Shown: piece after piece, positions 20,773 to 30,759 of the stretch | Numbering within the stretch: position 1 is the first letter of the stretch | Layout of the letters: the number at the start of each line of letters is the position of its first letter | Origin: Vibrio halioticoli NBRC 102217 | GTDB lineage: Bacteria > Pseudomonadota > Gammaproteobacteria > Enterobacterales > Vibrionaceae | DNA length: 33,791 nt | Assembly: GCF_000496695.1 (NCBI RefSeq) | Contig: NZ_BAUJ01000059.1 | Location: 1-33,791 of the forward strand | Reading direction: 5' to 3' | The notes under the pieces: generated by a model | Databases searched by the model: none | What the model saw: the letters and a program-made list of their open reading frames with translations, nothing else | What the model was told of the DNA's origin: nothing | Program-made: the position numbers and the translations under genes

Positions 20773-22173
20773 ATGGCAGATCAACGAACGAATAAAAAAC
20801 AAGACTCCCAAGTCGAAGCAATCAAAGCTCCACCCCATTCATTAGAAGCTGAGCAGTCAGTTATTGGCGGGTTGTTGCTGGATAACGAGCGTTGGGATAC
20901 GGTTGCCGAGAAAGTAATGGCAATCGATTTCTACAGTCGACCTCATAGACTGATTTTTGAAGCAGTTAAAACTCTGCTTGAAGATAGTCAGCCATTGGAT
21001 TTAATTACCTTATCTGAATTTTTAGAGCGTCGTGAACAGCTTGAAGATGTTGGTGGGTTTGCCTACTTAGCTGATCTGGTTAAAAACACCCCGAGTGCGG
21101 CCAACATTAATGCCTATGCAGAGATTGTTGCAGAAAGAGCCGTGGTGCGAAACCTAATTGGTGTGGCCAATGAGATTGCCGATGCGGGTTACGATCCTCA
21201 AGGTCGTTCTTCGAGTGATCTGGTGGATTTTGCTGAGAGCAAAGTGTTTGCCATTGCTGAAGAGCGTTCAAACGAGAAAGACGGTCCACAAAGCGTTGAC
21301 AACATTCTTGAGAAAACTCTAGAACGTATCGAAACTCTATACAAAACCCCACAAGACGGGGTGACAGGTGTTAACTCAGGTTTCAATGACTTAAATAAGA
21401 AAACGGCAGGTTTACAACCTTCCGATCTTATTATCGTAGCAGCTCGTCCATCAATGGGTAAAACCACCTTTGCCATGAACTTGTGTGAAAACGCTGCCAT
21501 GGATTCGGATAAACCCGTTTTGATATTCTCTCTAGAGATGCCCTCAGAACAAATCATGATGAGAATGCTCGCGTCACTGTCTCGCGTTGATCAAACCAAA
21601 ATCCGTACTGGTCAGCTCGATGACGAAGATTGGGCACGAATTTCATCGACCATGGGTATTCTTATGCAGAAGAAGAATATGTTCATCGATGATAGTTCAG
21701 GCTTAACACCGACAGAGCTTCGCTCGCGTGCACGCCGTATCGCGCGTGACAATGGTGGCTTAAGCCTAATCATGGTCGATTACCTGCAGTTGATGCGTGT
21801 TCCGGGCATGCAAGACAACCGTACTTTAGAAATTTCAGAAATCTCTCGCTCATTAAAAGCGCTAGCGAAAGAACTTAACGTTCCAGTGGTGGCGCTTTCA
21901 CAGCTTAACCGTTCCTTGGAGCAGCGTGCCGATAAACGTCCGATCAACTCAGATCTACGTGAATCCGGTGCGATCGAACAGGATGCCGATTTGATCATGT
22001 TCATCTATCGTGATGAAGTTTATAACCCAGATAGCGCCATGAAAGGTACTGCTGAAATTATTCTCGGTAAACAGCGTAACGGCCCAATTGGTTCAGTTCG
22101 TTTAACATTCCAAGGGCAGTATTCACGCTTTGATAACTATGCTGGCCCTGCATTTGATTATGATGATGAGTAG
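20773..22173 (+). CDS. dnaB: replicative DNA helicase DnaB
   Basis: Hexameric 5'-3' helicase of the replication fork. The 466 residues have the N-terminal primase-binding domain (about 20-125), a linker helix (about 178-195) and the RecA-like domain with Walker A ARPSMGKT (224-231), Walker B LIMVDYLQLM (about 332-341) and the KQRNGPIG segment near the C-terminus. No intein is present. It is followed after 8 bases by alr, the dnaB-alr pair conserved in gammaproteobacteria. Confidence 0.98.
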   Translation: MADQRTNKKQDSQVEAIKAPPHSLEAEQSVIGGLLLDNERWDTVAEKVMAIDFYSRPHRLIFEAVKTLLEDSQPLDLITLSEFLERREQLEDVGGFAYLADLVKNTPSAANINAYAEIVAERAVVRNLIGVANEIADAGYDPQGRSSSDLVDFAESKVFAIAEERSNEKDGPQSVDNILEKTLERIETLYKTPQDGVTGVNSGFNDLNKKTAGLQPSDLIIVAARPSMGKTTFAMNLCENAAMDSDKPVLIFSLEMPSEQIMMRMLASLSRVDQTKIRTGQLDDEDWARISSTMGILMQKKNMFIDDSSGLTPTELRSRARRIARDNGGLSLIMVDYLQLMRVPGMQDNRTLEISEISRSLKALAKELNVPVVALSQLNRSLEQRADKRPINSDLRESGAIEQDADLIMFIYRDEVYNPDSAMKGTAEIILGKQRNGPIGSVRLTFQGQYSRFDNYAGPAFDYDDE

Positions 22174-22181
22174 GAAATATC

Positions 22182-23276
22182 ATGGGTAAATTAAGGGCTG
22201 CTGTTGCGTCTATCAATACAGATGCATTACGTCATAATATTCAACGATTACATGAACAAGCACCTAATAGTCGTTTGTTGGCAGTAGTAAAAGCTAACGG
22301 TTATGGTCATGGCTTACTGGAAGTGGCTAAAAATGCGGAAGGAGCAGATGCCTTTGCGGTTGCTCGTATCGAAGAAGCACTGCAACTGCGCTCCGGTGGT
22401 ATTGTGAAGCCCATTTTATTACTGGAAGGTTTTTACTCTGACAGTGATTTGCCAATTTTGGTCACCAATAATATTCAGACAGTGGTGCACTGTGAAGAAC
22501 AGCTAATTGCTTTAGAGCAAGCTGAGCTAGAAAACCCTGTGGTAGTGTGGTTAAAAATGGACACAGGCATGCATCGCTTAGGTGTGCGTCCAGAGCAATA
22601 CGATGAATACATTCAGCGCTTACACAATTGCAAAAACGTTGCGCATCCATTGCGTTACATCAGCCATTTTGGCTGTGCTGACGAGCCTGATAATCCAATT
22701 ACTTCACAGCAAATAGAGCTTTTTGAAGCGACGACGTCACAGTGTGAAGGAGAGCGTTCAATTGCTGCTTCAGCTGGCATTTTGTCGCGCAGTGATAGCC
22801 ACTTTGAGTGGGTACGTCCAGGGATTATTATGTATGGTGTATCGCCATTTGATGATAACGATGCTCAGCAAATGGGTTATCGCCCAGTAATGACTTTAAG
22901 CTCTCACCTCATTGCTGTTAATGAGCTAAAAGCGGGTGAAAGTGTAGGTTATGGGGCTAATTGGGTTAGTGAACGCGATACCAAAATAGGCGTTATTGCC
23001 GTAGGTTATGGTGATGGATACCCACGCACGGCACCAAATGGTACGCCGGTGTGGATAAATGGACGTAAGGTTCCAATCTCGGGACGAGTATCAATGGACA
23101 TGTTAACCGTTGATCTTGGACCAGATGCTAAAGATGAAGTTGGTGACTTGGCAGTGCTCTGGGGAGAGTCTTTGCCAGTAGAAGAAGTGGCTAGATATGT
23201 AGGTACAATTAGCTATGAATTAGTGACTAAACTGACTTCTCGTGTGATACCTGTTTACATTAAAGATGCTATTTAG
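22182..23276 (+). CDS. alr: alanine racemase
   Basis: PLP enzyme making D-alanine for peptidoglycan. The 364-residue protein has the PLP-binding K37 in VVKANGYGHG, the second catalytic base Tyr257 in ESVGYGANW, and the PLP-phosphate segment VGYGDGYPR. There is no signal peptide, so this is the cytoplasmic biosynthetic enzyme rather than a secreted broad-spectrum racemase. It is probably co-transcribed with dnaB. Confidence 0.96.
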   Translation: MGKLRAAVASINTDALRHNIQRLHEQAPNSRLLAVVKANGYGHGLLEVAKNAEGADAFAVARIEEALQLRSGGIVKPILLLEGFYSDSDLPILVTNNIQTVVHCEEQLIALEQAELENPVVVWLKMDTGMHRLGVRPEQYDEYIQRLHNCKNVAHPLRYISHFGCADEPDNPITSQQIELFEATTSQCEGERSIAASAGILSRSDSHFEWVRPGIIMYGVSPFDDNDAQQMGYRPVMTLSSHLIAVNELKAGESVGYGANWVSERDTKIGVIAVGYGDGYPRTAPNGTPVWINGRKVPISGRVSMDMLTVDLGPDAKDEVGDLAVLWGESLPVEEVARYVGTISYELVTKLTSRVIPVYIKDAI

Positions 23277-23306
23277 CCTATTAAATGAAGAGGCAACTCT
23301 TCTATA

Positions 23307-23338
23307 ATCGATGAAAATACTTATCGATGAAAACACTT
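23307..23338 (+). repeat. 16-bp tandem direct repeat upstream of pgi
   Basis: ATCGATGAAAATACTT (23307-23322) is followed immediately by ATCGATGAAAACACTT (23323-23338), with one T/C difference. It is preceded by GAAGAG-GCAA-CTCTTC (23287-23302), a small hairpin. Its end overlaps the left arm of another inverted repeat, CACTTGG (23334-23340) with CCAAGTG (23356-23362). Confidence 0.85.
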
Positions 23339-23477
23339 GGATGCCATTGTTAAGCCCAAGTGAGTAACAATAAATATTAAAAGAATTATTTGGACGACAC
23401 TCTAATTAACTGTCGCCGTTAAAGTCCGTATCAGGGGAGCTCAATAACTTTATTGGGCGAAACTAAAATTAAAATAA

Positions 23478-25142
<1,665 letters not shown>

Positions 25143-25183
25143 AATCTAAGATATTAAGCGAATACGGGTATCGGTTAGTAAAT

Positions 25184-25211
25184 AAAGGTCAGCCAAGTGC
25201 TGGCCTTTTTG
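25184..25211 (+). terminator. intrinsic terminator after pgi
   Basis: AAAGGTCAGC (25184-25193) pairs with GCTGGCCTTT (25199-25208), with one T:G pair, around a 5-base loop, followed by more T. Confidence 0.9.
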
Positions 25212-25245
25212 TTGCCTATCTTTTAAGGAAATAGTAAGTCGCTAA

Positions 25246-25297
25246 TTGCATTCCGAATCCAAAAGAGTAATATAGCCTTTTAGATGGCTAGAAGTCT
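25246..25297 (+). promoter_or_regulatory. metQ-like promoter with tandem MetJ met boxes
   Basis: TTGCAT (25246-25251), a 16-base spacer and TAATAT (25268-25273) form a promoter. Directly downstream are contiguous 8-mers AGCCTTTT (25274-25281), AGATGGCT (25282-25289) and AGAAGTCT (25290-25297), matching the met box AGACGTCT at 5, 6 and 7 of 8 positions. MetJ binds such tandem 8-mers. Their location across the expected transcription start suits repression when S-adenosylmethionine is high. Confidence 0.65.
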
Positions 25298-25319
25298 TAT
25301 ATGGAAATACGGAGTAACA

Positions 25320-26123
25320 ATGAAAGGTTTTAAACGAGTAGTGAGTTTGGCATTTATCTCAGCATTGGCTTTAGGGCTAACAGCGTGTGGTAAAGAAGAA
25401 GCGAAAACCATCAAAATTGGCGCAACCGTTGGGCCGCACGCTCAAGTGGTTGAAGCCGTAGCCAAAGAAGCGGCCAAGCAAGGCATCAATATAGAAGTGG
25501 TGCAATTCTCTGATTACGTGACGCCAAATGCCGCACTCGACGATGGTAGCATTGATTTAAACAGCTACCAGCACCAACCTTTCTTAGACAATTACAACCA
25601 AGGGCATGATTCTCATCTAGTATCTATTGGCCGTTCAATACTGATGCGTATGGGTATCTACTCCAACAAATTTAACTCTATTGAAGCTCTGCCAAATAAA
25701 GCCCGCGTTGCGATTCCAAACGATCCAACCAATGGCGGTCGTGGTTTACTACTATTTGCTGACGCAAAGCTAATTACACTAAAACCGGGTGTAGGCTCTA
25801 AAGCCACATTAAAAGATATTATCGACAATCCTAAACAACTAGAGTTTGTTGAAGTAGACGCCGCACAACTGCCTCGCTCTTTAGATGATGTGGATGCCGC
25901 CGCTATCACCATGAACTACGTGATGTCTTCAGGCTTAGACCCTAAAAAACAAGGCATCTATTTAGAAGCCAAAGATGCACCACTTGCGGTTATGGTTATC
26001 GCCGCTCGTGAAGATCAAAAAAACAATCCTACCTATCAGAAAGTAGTGAAAATCTTCCAATCACAAGCCACACGTGATTTCTTAGCGAAAACCTTCAAAG
26101 GTACGATAGAACCTGCGTTCTAA
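25320..26123 (+). CDS. MetQ/NlpA-type methionine-binding lipoprotein
   Basis: Substrate-binding lipoprotein of the NlpA/MetQ family, likely delivering methionine to a MetNI ABC importer. From the ATG at 25320 (CGGAG upstream) it has 267 residues with a lipoprotein signal, LTAC with lipidated Cys23. The family motifs IGATVGPHAQV, FSDYVTPNAAL, DLNSYQHQPFL and AIPNDPTNGGRGL are present. The reading frame opens at 25284, but that start would lie inside the met boxes and spoil the signal peptide. No metN or metI lies nearby, so it is an orphan. Met boxes upstream support methionine over another ligand. Confidence 0.85.
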   Translation: MKGFKRVVSLAFISALALGLTACGKEEAKTIKIGATVGPHAQVVEAVAKEAAKQGINIEVVQFSDYVTPNAALDDGSIDLNSYQHQPFLDNYNQGHDSHLVSIGRSILMRMGIYSNKFNSIEALPNKARVAIPNDPTNGGRGLLLFADAKLITLKPGVGSKATLKDIIDNPKQLEFVEVDAAQLPRSLDDVDAAAITMNYVMSSGLDPKKQGIYLEAKDAPLAVMVIAAREDQKNNPTYQKVVKIFQSQATRDFLAKTFKGTIEPAF

Positions 26124-26157
26124 TCCGCATTAGCAACAACATAGAACAACAAGATTT

Positions 26158-26190
26158 AAGCCCACTGAGAGCATATCGAGGTGGGCTTTG
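26158..26190 (+). terminator. putative terminator after the metQ-like gene
   Basis: AAGCCCAC (26158-26165) pairs with GTGGGCTT (26181-26188) across a 15-base loop. The T-run is short (TTTGTTG), so efficiency is uncertain. Confidence 0.65.
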
Positions 26191-26214
26191 TTGTATATAG
26201 ATAAAGACTATTAT

Positions 26215-26242
26215 TGATGGCGGTTCAACCAAACCGTATAAT
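26215..26242 (+). promoter_or_regulatory. dusA promoter
   Basis: TTGATG (26215-26220), a 16-base spacer and TATAAT (26237-26242). It is well placed for a leader of about 90 bases before the likely dusA start. Confidence 0.65.
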
Positions 26243-26337
26243 CCGCACCTCAAAGTAGAAGTGAAGGTCACTTTTTCTTAAAACACGGACTCAATCACTT
26301 GGTCTCGTGCTACGTGGTTCAACAAAAGGTCTTAGCT

Positions 26338-27318
26338 ATGTATCCATCATCTCGTTTATCTGTCGCCCCTATGCTAGATTGGACAGATCGCCATTGTCGT
26401 TACTTCCATCGGCTACTGTCGCAGAACACTCTGTTATATACCGAGATGGTGACCACTGGCGCTATTATTCATGGTAAAGGTGATTTCTTGCGTTTTAGCG
26501 AGCAAGAACATCCGATTGCATTGCAGCTTGGTGGTTCCAATGCCAAAGATCTTGCTCATTGTGCCAAGCTTGCTGAAGAGCGTGGTTATGATGAGGTGAA
26601 CTTAAATGTAGGTTGTCCTTCTGACCGAGTGCAGAACGGTCGTTTTGGTGCATGTCTAATGGCCGATCCTCAGCTGGTGGCAGATTGCGTGGCAGAGATG
26701 AAGTCTGTGGTTGATATTCCAGTGACGGTGAAAACCCGTATTGGTATCGATGAACAAGACTCGTATGAGTTTTTGACAGACTTTATATCAACGGTAAACG
26801 AGAAGGGCGGTTGTGAGCACTTTACTATTCATGCTCGTAAAGCATGGTTAAGTGGTTTAAGCCCTAAAGAAAACCGTGAAATTCCACCTTTGGATTACCC
26901 GCGCGCTTATCAGATCAAGAAAGACTTTCCGCATCTTGATATCGCGGTAAATGGTGGCGTAAAAACATTAGATGAAACACTAGAGCACCTTAAACATCTT
27001 GATGGGGTGATGATTGGTCGTGAAGCTTATCAAAACCCATATCTATTGGCTGAGGTTGATCAGCTGATCTTTGGTCAAGATAAACCGATTATTAAACGTA
27101 GCGAAGTAGTTGAGCTTATGTACCCGTATATTGAGCAACAACTATCGGAAGGTGCTTACTTAGGGCATATTACTCGCCATATGTTAGGTTTGTTCCAAAG
27201 TATGCCGGGTGCACGTCAATGGCGTCGTTATATCAGTGAAAACGCGCACAAACCAGGTTCGGGTATCGAAGTGGTTGAAGCTGCACTGGCTAAAATACCT
27301 AAAGAGTTAGGTGTGTAG
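26338..27318 (+). CDS. dusA: tRNA-dihydrouridine(20/20a) synthase DusA
   Basis: FMN enzyme that reduces uridines 20 and 20a in the tRNA D-loop. Counted from the ATG at 26338, preceded by AAAAGG, it has 326 residues; an in-frame start at 26299 would add 13 non-family residues. The N-terminal [31 protein letters not shown] and [21 protein letters not shown] (catalytic C93) are diagnostic of DusA over DusB and DusC. The gene neighbours pspG as in E. coli. dusA is a known integration site for mobile elements, but the gene is intact here with no attached element. Confidence 0.96.
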   Translation: MYPSSRLSVAPMLDWTDRHCRYFHRLLSQNTLLYTEMVTTGAIIHGKGDFLRFSEQEHPIALQLGGSNAKDLAHCAKLAEERGYDEVNLNVGCPSDRVQNGRFGACLMADPQLVADCVAEMKSVVDIPVTVKTRIGIDEQDSYEFLTDFISTVNEKGGCEHFTIHARKAWLSGLSPKENREIPPLDYPRAYQIKKDFPHLDIAVNGGVKTLDETLEHLKHLDGVMIGREAYQNPYLLAEVDQLIFGQDKPIIKRSEVVELMYPYIEQQLSEGAYLGHITRHMLGLFQSMPGARQWRRYISENAHKPGSGIEVVEAALAKIPKELGV

Positions 27319-27365
27319 AATTAACCAATAACTGGTTTTTTTTACCAAGTTTCGTTTTATAGAAA

Positions 27366-27395
27366 AGCCATCATGTTATGTGATGGCTTTTTTTG
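27366..27395 (+). terminator. intrinsic terminator after dusA
   Basis: AGCCATCA (27366-27373) and TGATGGCT (27381-27388) form an 8-bp stem around TGTTATG, extended by A:T pairs and followed by a T-run. Confidence 0.93.
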
Positions 27396-27401
27396 TTTAT
27401 T

Positions 27402-27414
27402 TATCAAGTGGTTA
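27402..27414 (+). promoter_or_regulatory. IHF-binding site upstream of pspG
   Basis: TATCAAGTGGTTA fits the IHF consensus WATCAANNNNTTR at every defined position. It lies 16 bases upstream of the sigma-54 promoter, between the dusA terminator and the promoter, where IHF bends DNA to bring an upstream PspF activator to RNA polymerase. Confidence 0.68.
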
Positions 27415-27429
27415 TATTTTTCGCTGTTT

Positions 27430-27445
27430 TGGCAAGGTACTTGCT
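27430..27445 (+). promoter_or_regulatory. sigma-54 promoter of pspG
   Basis: TGGCAAGGTACTTGCT matches the sigma-54 consensus TGGCAC-N5-TTGCW with the invariant GG (-24) and GC (-12) at correct spacing; one mismatch (A for C). It lies 66 bases before the pspG start. Confidence 0.85.
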
Positions 27446-27510
27446 TTATAGTAATTAGAGGGGATCTTGGAACAAGTTTTTGATCTCAAATGAATTTTTG
27501 GAGAGTAACC

Positions 27511-27717
27511 ATGTTTGAGCTACTGATGCTAGTGATGTTCTTCGGTGTATTTTTCTTTGTTGGTTTAACATTCTTTGGCTTCTTTATGGCATTTCTTGCG
27601 GTCTTTACCTTTAGCGTGATTGTAGGCTTGCTAGGAGCGGCATTTAATTTTCTGCCTTATCTGGTGGTTGGATTAATTGTTTATTGGCTAATTAAGCGTA
27701 ACAGAGCTTGTTCATAA
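27511..27717 (+). CDS. pspG: phage shock protein PspG
   Basis: Small inner-membrane effector of the phage shock response to envelope stress. From the ATG at 27511 (GGAGAG upstream) it has 68 residues that are nearly all hydrophobic, with two or three membrane segments and the ending NFLPYLVVGLIVYWLIKRNRACS, which parallels the LLPWLLLAIAVVWVIK pattern of E. coli PspG. A sigma-54 promoter, an IHF site and the dusA neighbour, all shared with E. coli pspG, support the call. A start at 27490 is also in frame but less well placed. The sequence alone would be only suggestive. Confidence 0.85.
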   Translation: MFELLMLVMFFGVFFFVGLTFFGFFMAFLAVFTFSVIVGLLGAAFNFLPYLVVGLIVYWLIKRNRACS

Positions 27718-27800
27718 GCTTGCTTATTGATTTATCTAAAGTTTACCTATGCTACTATCTGCTTATAAAGTAACGATTTTGGTTTTCTTAGAGGTAGATA

Positions 27801-28460
27801 ATGAGCAAATGGACTTTGATTGCGGCAATAGGAACTGCTGCATTGGGCGCTTCTTGGTCGGTACAAGCAAAAGTGATTGAACCCGGTGTTCATGGCAAAG
27901 TCACTGCCGATATGTTCTGGGGCAGCACTAAAATTCGAGAAACCCGCTTTGCTGATGATGAATTACCGGTATTGTCTGCGCAAATTGAACATGATGTTCC
28001 CTACCTACCTAATTTCAGAATTCGTTATACAGGGCTAGATACCGACTTTCTTGCTCATGATAAGTTTGACTACACCTTTTACTACCGCCCGTTACGAACT
28101 GAAAATCTTGAATTTGATGCTGGATTTACTTTAACGGATTACCGAGATAGCCGGTTTTACGATCCTGAAACCAATACCACTATCGATTTTGATAGTGTGA
28201 TATTCAGTTGGTTCGCAAATGCCTTAATCCAAGTGCCAAATAGTAACTTTGCTGTCATTGGCGAGTTTGATTTTGGTGAGACCGATGAGTTGAAGTCGGC
28301 GGATTTAACCGGTGCCATTCAATACACTGTGGCATTTGACTCTGCCGACATAGTATTACGCGGTGGATACCGAGTGCTCGATTACACCTTTAAAGAAGTG
28401 GATAAGAAAGCCTACGGTTTTGTGGATGGCTGGTTTGCCGGTGTGCAAGTTGCTTTTTAA
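27801..28460 (+). CDS. outer-membrane beta-barrel protein, TIGR04219-like
   Basis: A 219-residue protein with a signal peptide (about 1-23, ending VQA), aromatic-rich alternating strands (YTFYYRPL, FDAGFTLTDYRDS, VIFSWFANALIQVP) and a C-terminal Phe (AGVQVAF). The order of strands and the YTFYYRPLRTENLEFDAGFTL region recall the TIGR04219 outer-membrane family; this is my recollection, not a search result. Function is unknown. AGAGGTAG precedes the start. Confidence 0.75.
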   Translation: MSKWTLIAAIGTAALGASWSVQAKVIEPGVHGKVTADMFWGSTKIRETRFADDELPVLSAQIEHDVPYLPNFRIRYTGLDTDFLAHDKFDYTFYYRPLRTENLEFDAGFTLTDYRDSRFYDPETNTTIDFDSVIFSWFANALIQVPNSNFAVIGEFDFGETDELKSADLTGAIQYTVAFDSADIVLRGGYRVLDYTFKEVDKKAYGFVDGWFAGVQVAF

Positions 28461-28482
28461 GCGTGTTATTTGATCGATATAT

Positions 28483-28514
28483 AAACCAGTCTCTTATAAA
28501 AGGCTGGTTTTTTT
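28483..28514 (+). terminator. terminator after the barrel gene
   Basis: AAACCAG (28483-28489) and CTGGTTT (28504-28510) form a stem with a 14-base loop, followed by T residues. Confidence 0.8.
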
Positions 28515-28609
28515 ATGCTCTTTTGTTTTCTAATTGATAGCTCTTCTCAATTCGCATTTTTAGCAGTTTGGTCCATTCTTAATAGAAGAAAACAGGAGCA
28601 AGCTTTTAT

Positions 28610-28840
28610 ATGACAATCAATGAACTTCGTGTGTTATATCGCTCTGAGCGCTTGGTGGAAGCTATTGTGGAACAAGCAGACCTAGACGGGCAGTGGGTTG
28701 TAGAGTTTCGAGACAGCCACGGCGGTATGCTTGCGCTTACTGATCCGCAAGGCGAACAACGCTATTACAACGACTTAGATTCAGCCTCAAAAAGCGCAAT
28801 GGCAGTGGGTTTTAGCCAAGTAAGAATTGAATCCCTATAG
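28610..28840 (+). CDS. hypothetical 76-residue protein upstream of cysJ
   Basis: A small soluble acidic protein (starts MTINELRVLYRSERLVEAIVEQ, ends VGFSQVRIESL). It has a predicted helix at the N-terminus and then alternating strands (QWVVEFRDSHGGMLALTDPQGEQRYYNDLD) followed by a helix (SASKSAMAVGF). No signal peptide or membrane segment is seen. AGGAGC lies 10-12 bases before the ATG. It is on the same strand as cysJIH with about 110 bases between. I do not recognise the family; similar small genes next to cysJ are annotated as hypothetical in vibrios, from memory. Confidence 0.75.
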   Translation: MTINELRVLYRSERLVEAIVEQADLDGQWVVEFRDSHGGMLALTDPQGEQRYYNDLDSASKSAMAVGFSQVRIESL

Positions 28841-28947
28841 GCGAAATGGTTTTTTCATTCCTTTTTATTATTAAACATACCCCTTTATTCTTTATTGCTA
28901 TTACAAATAGTAGGTAATCTAGTGGTCATGTAATATACAGGGAAAAC

Positions 28948-30759
28948 GTGACCATGTTGCTCAAGGATCTTTCCGGCTTTGCTTCCCCACTTAGTGATAA
29001 TCAAGCAAACCAATTAAAACAAGCTGCCTCCGAACTATCGCCACAACAGTTGGCTTGGGTTAGTGGCTATTTCTACGGTATTAGTCAAAATCATGCTGTT
29101 GCTTCTGTTCCAGAGACGCAAGTTGCAGTAGGAACACCTTCACAGTTGACGATCATCTTTGCTTCTCAAACTGGGAATGCCAAAGGGGTCGCTAAACAAC
29201 TGCACGCCAAAGTAGTGGCAGAAGGTTTCGAAGCTAAACTTTATGATGCGGCTGATTACAAACTTAAGAACCTGAAAAACGAAACGCATTTAATTGTCGT
29301 TGCCTCTACTAATGGTGAAGGTGAAGTTCCTGACAATGCGATAGAGTTTTATGACTACCTCAATTCTAAAAAAGCGCCAAAACTGGACAAACTGCAATAT
29401 GCGGTTGTCGGACTTGGTGACTCTAGCTACGAATTCTTCTGCCAAACAGGTAAGGATTTTGATGCTGCTCTGAGTAAGTTAGGGGCAACGCCTTTCCTAG
29501 AACGAATCGACTGTGATGTGGATTACGAATCACCTGTGGCTAACTGGCAGTCTCAAGCTCTGAGCACTATCGGTGAGCTATTTAAAGAATCTAATGTAGA
29601 AGCGAGTAACGGCGTTGTTCAATTGCCACTTTCTAACAGTGCTTCTGAATACACTAAGCAATCGCCATATACCGCGACCTTACTGACTAACCAAAAAATC
29701 ACCGGCCGCGATTCAACGAAAGACGTTCGTCATATCGAAATCGATCTAGAAGAATCAGGCATTACCTATCAACCGGGTGATGCATTAGGGGTTTGGTATA
29801 AAAACGATGCACAGCTGGTGGATTCAATCATTGCCGCAGTTGGTTTAGATAAAGATGAGTCTATCGAGGTAGACGGTAAACCAACTTCATTACAGCAAGC
29901 GCTGATTGAACAGTTTGAAGTGACTTCATCTAATCCGCAATTTATTACTCAATACGCTGAGAAGTCAGCGAGCAAGAAATTGCTTAAGCTTGTGGAAGAC
30001 AAAAACAAGCTAAGAGAGTACGCCGCGAAAACTCAGATCATTGACGTTATTGCAGAGAAGAAAGCCAAGCTAACCGCAACTGAGCTAACTGCTATGCTGC
30101 GACGTTTAACTCCTCGCTTATATTCAATTTCATCAGCGCAATCTGAAGTGGATGAAGAAGTACACCTAACTGTTGGTGTGGTGGAGTATGAAACAAGCAA
30201 AGGTCAAAGAATCGGTGGTGCTTCTGGTTTCTTATCCAATGGTCTAGAAGAGGGTGAAGAAGTAAAAGTGTTCATCGAGCACAATAACAACTTCAAACTG
30301 CCAACCGATGATAATGCGTCCGTTATTATGATTGGCCCAGGAACGGGTATTGCACCGTTTAGAAGTTTCTTACAAGAGCGAGACTCTAGAGAAGCAGAAG
30401 GTAAAAACTGGTTAGTATTCGGTGACCGCACCTTTGCTCAAGACTTCTTATACCAAGTTGAATTCCAACGTTACCTAAAAGATGGCCTATTGAGCCAGTT
30501 GGATGTCGCCTTTAGCCGTGACGGTGCTAATAAAGTCTATGTGCAAGACAAGCTAAAACAAAATGCACAGCAAGTATGGCAATGGCTGCAAGATGGCGCT
30601 TACCTCTATGTATGTGGTGACGCAGAAAGAATGGCTAAAGATGTACAAGCAACCTTACTTGAAATTGCACAGCAGCAAGGTGGGCTAGACGTAGAAAGTG
30701 CAGAAGAATGGCTAAAAGACCTTCGTAAACAGAAAAGATACCAAAGGGACGTGTACTAA
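28948..30759 (+). CDS. cysJ: sulfite reductase flavoprotein alpha subunit CysJ
   Basis: Moves electrons from NADPH through FAD and FMN to CysI for sulfite reduction to sulfide. The 603 residues have a flavodoxin-like FMN domain (about 66-210; SQTGNAKG at 73-80), a connecting and FAD domain (about 240-450; PRLYSISS), and an NADP domain ([16 protein letters not shown]) ending in the typical KRYQRDVY. The open frame begins with GTG at 28948; an ATG two codons later (28954) is better spaced from GGGA at 28940-28943 and may be the real start. The cysI start codon overlaps its stop by one base. Confidence 0.97.
   Translation: MTMLLKDLSGFASPLSDNQANQLKQAASELSPQQLAWVSGYFYGISQNHAVASVPETQVAVGTPSQLTIIFASQTGNAKGVAKQLHAKVVAEGFEAKLYDAADYKLKNLKNETHLIVVASTNGEGEVPDNAIEFYDYLNSKKAPKLDKLQYAVVGLGDSSYEFFCQTGKDFDAALSKLGATPFLERIDCDVDYESPVANWQSQALSTIGELFKESNVEASNGVVQLPLSNSASEYTKQSPYTATLLTNQKITGRDSTKDVRHIEIDLEESGITYQPGDALGVWYKNDAQLVDSIIAAVGLDKDESIEVDGKPTSLQQALIEQFEVTSSNPQFITQYAEKSASKKLLKLVEDKNKLREYAAKTQIIDVIAEKKAKLTATELTAMLRRLTPRLYSISSAQSEVDEEVHLTVGVVEYETSKGQRIGGASGFLSNGLEEGEEVKVFIEHNNNFKLPTDDNASVIMIGPGTGIAPFRSFLQERDSREAEGKNWLVFGDRTFAQDFLYQVEFQRYLKDGLLSQLDVAFSRDGANKVYVQDKLKQNAQQVWQWLQDGAYLYVCGDAERMAKDVQATLLEIAQQQGGLDVESAEEWLKDLRKQKRYQRDVY

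Noticed and set aside
21198..21557. A 119-codon minus-strand open frame opposite dnaB
   Set aside because: Antisense to a highly conserved helicase segment with no supporting signals.
26338..27400. An integrated element at dusA, a known integration site
   Set aside because: dusA is intact, its own terminator follows, and pspG is next as in E. coli. No integrase or attachment-site duplication is present.
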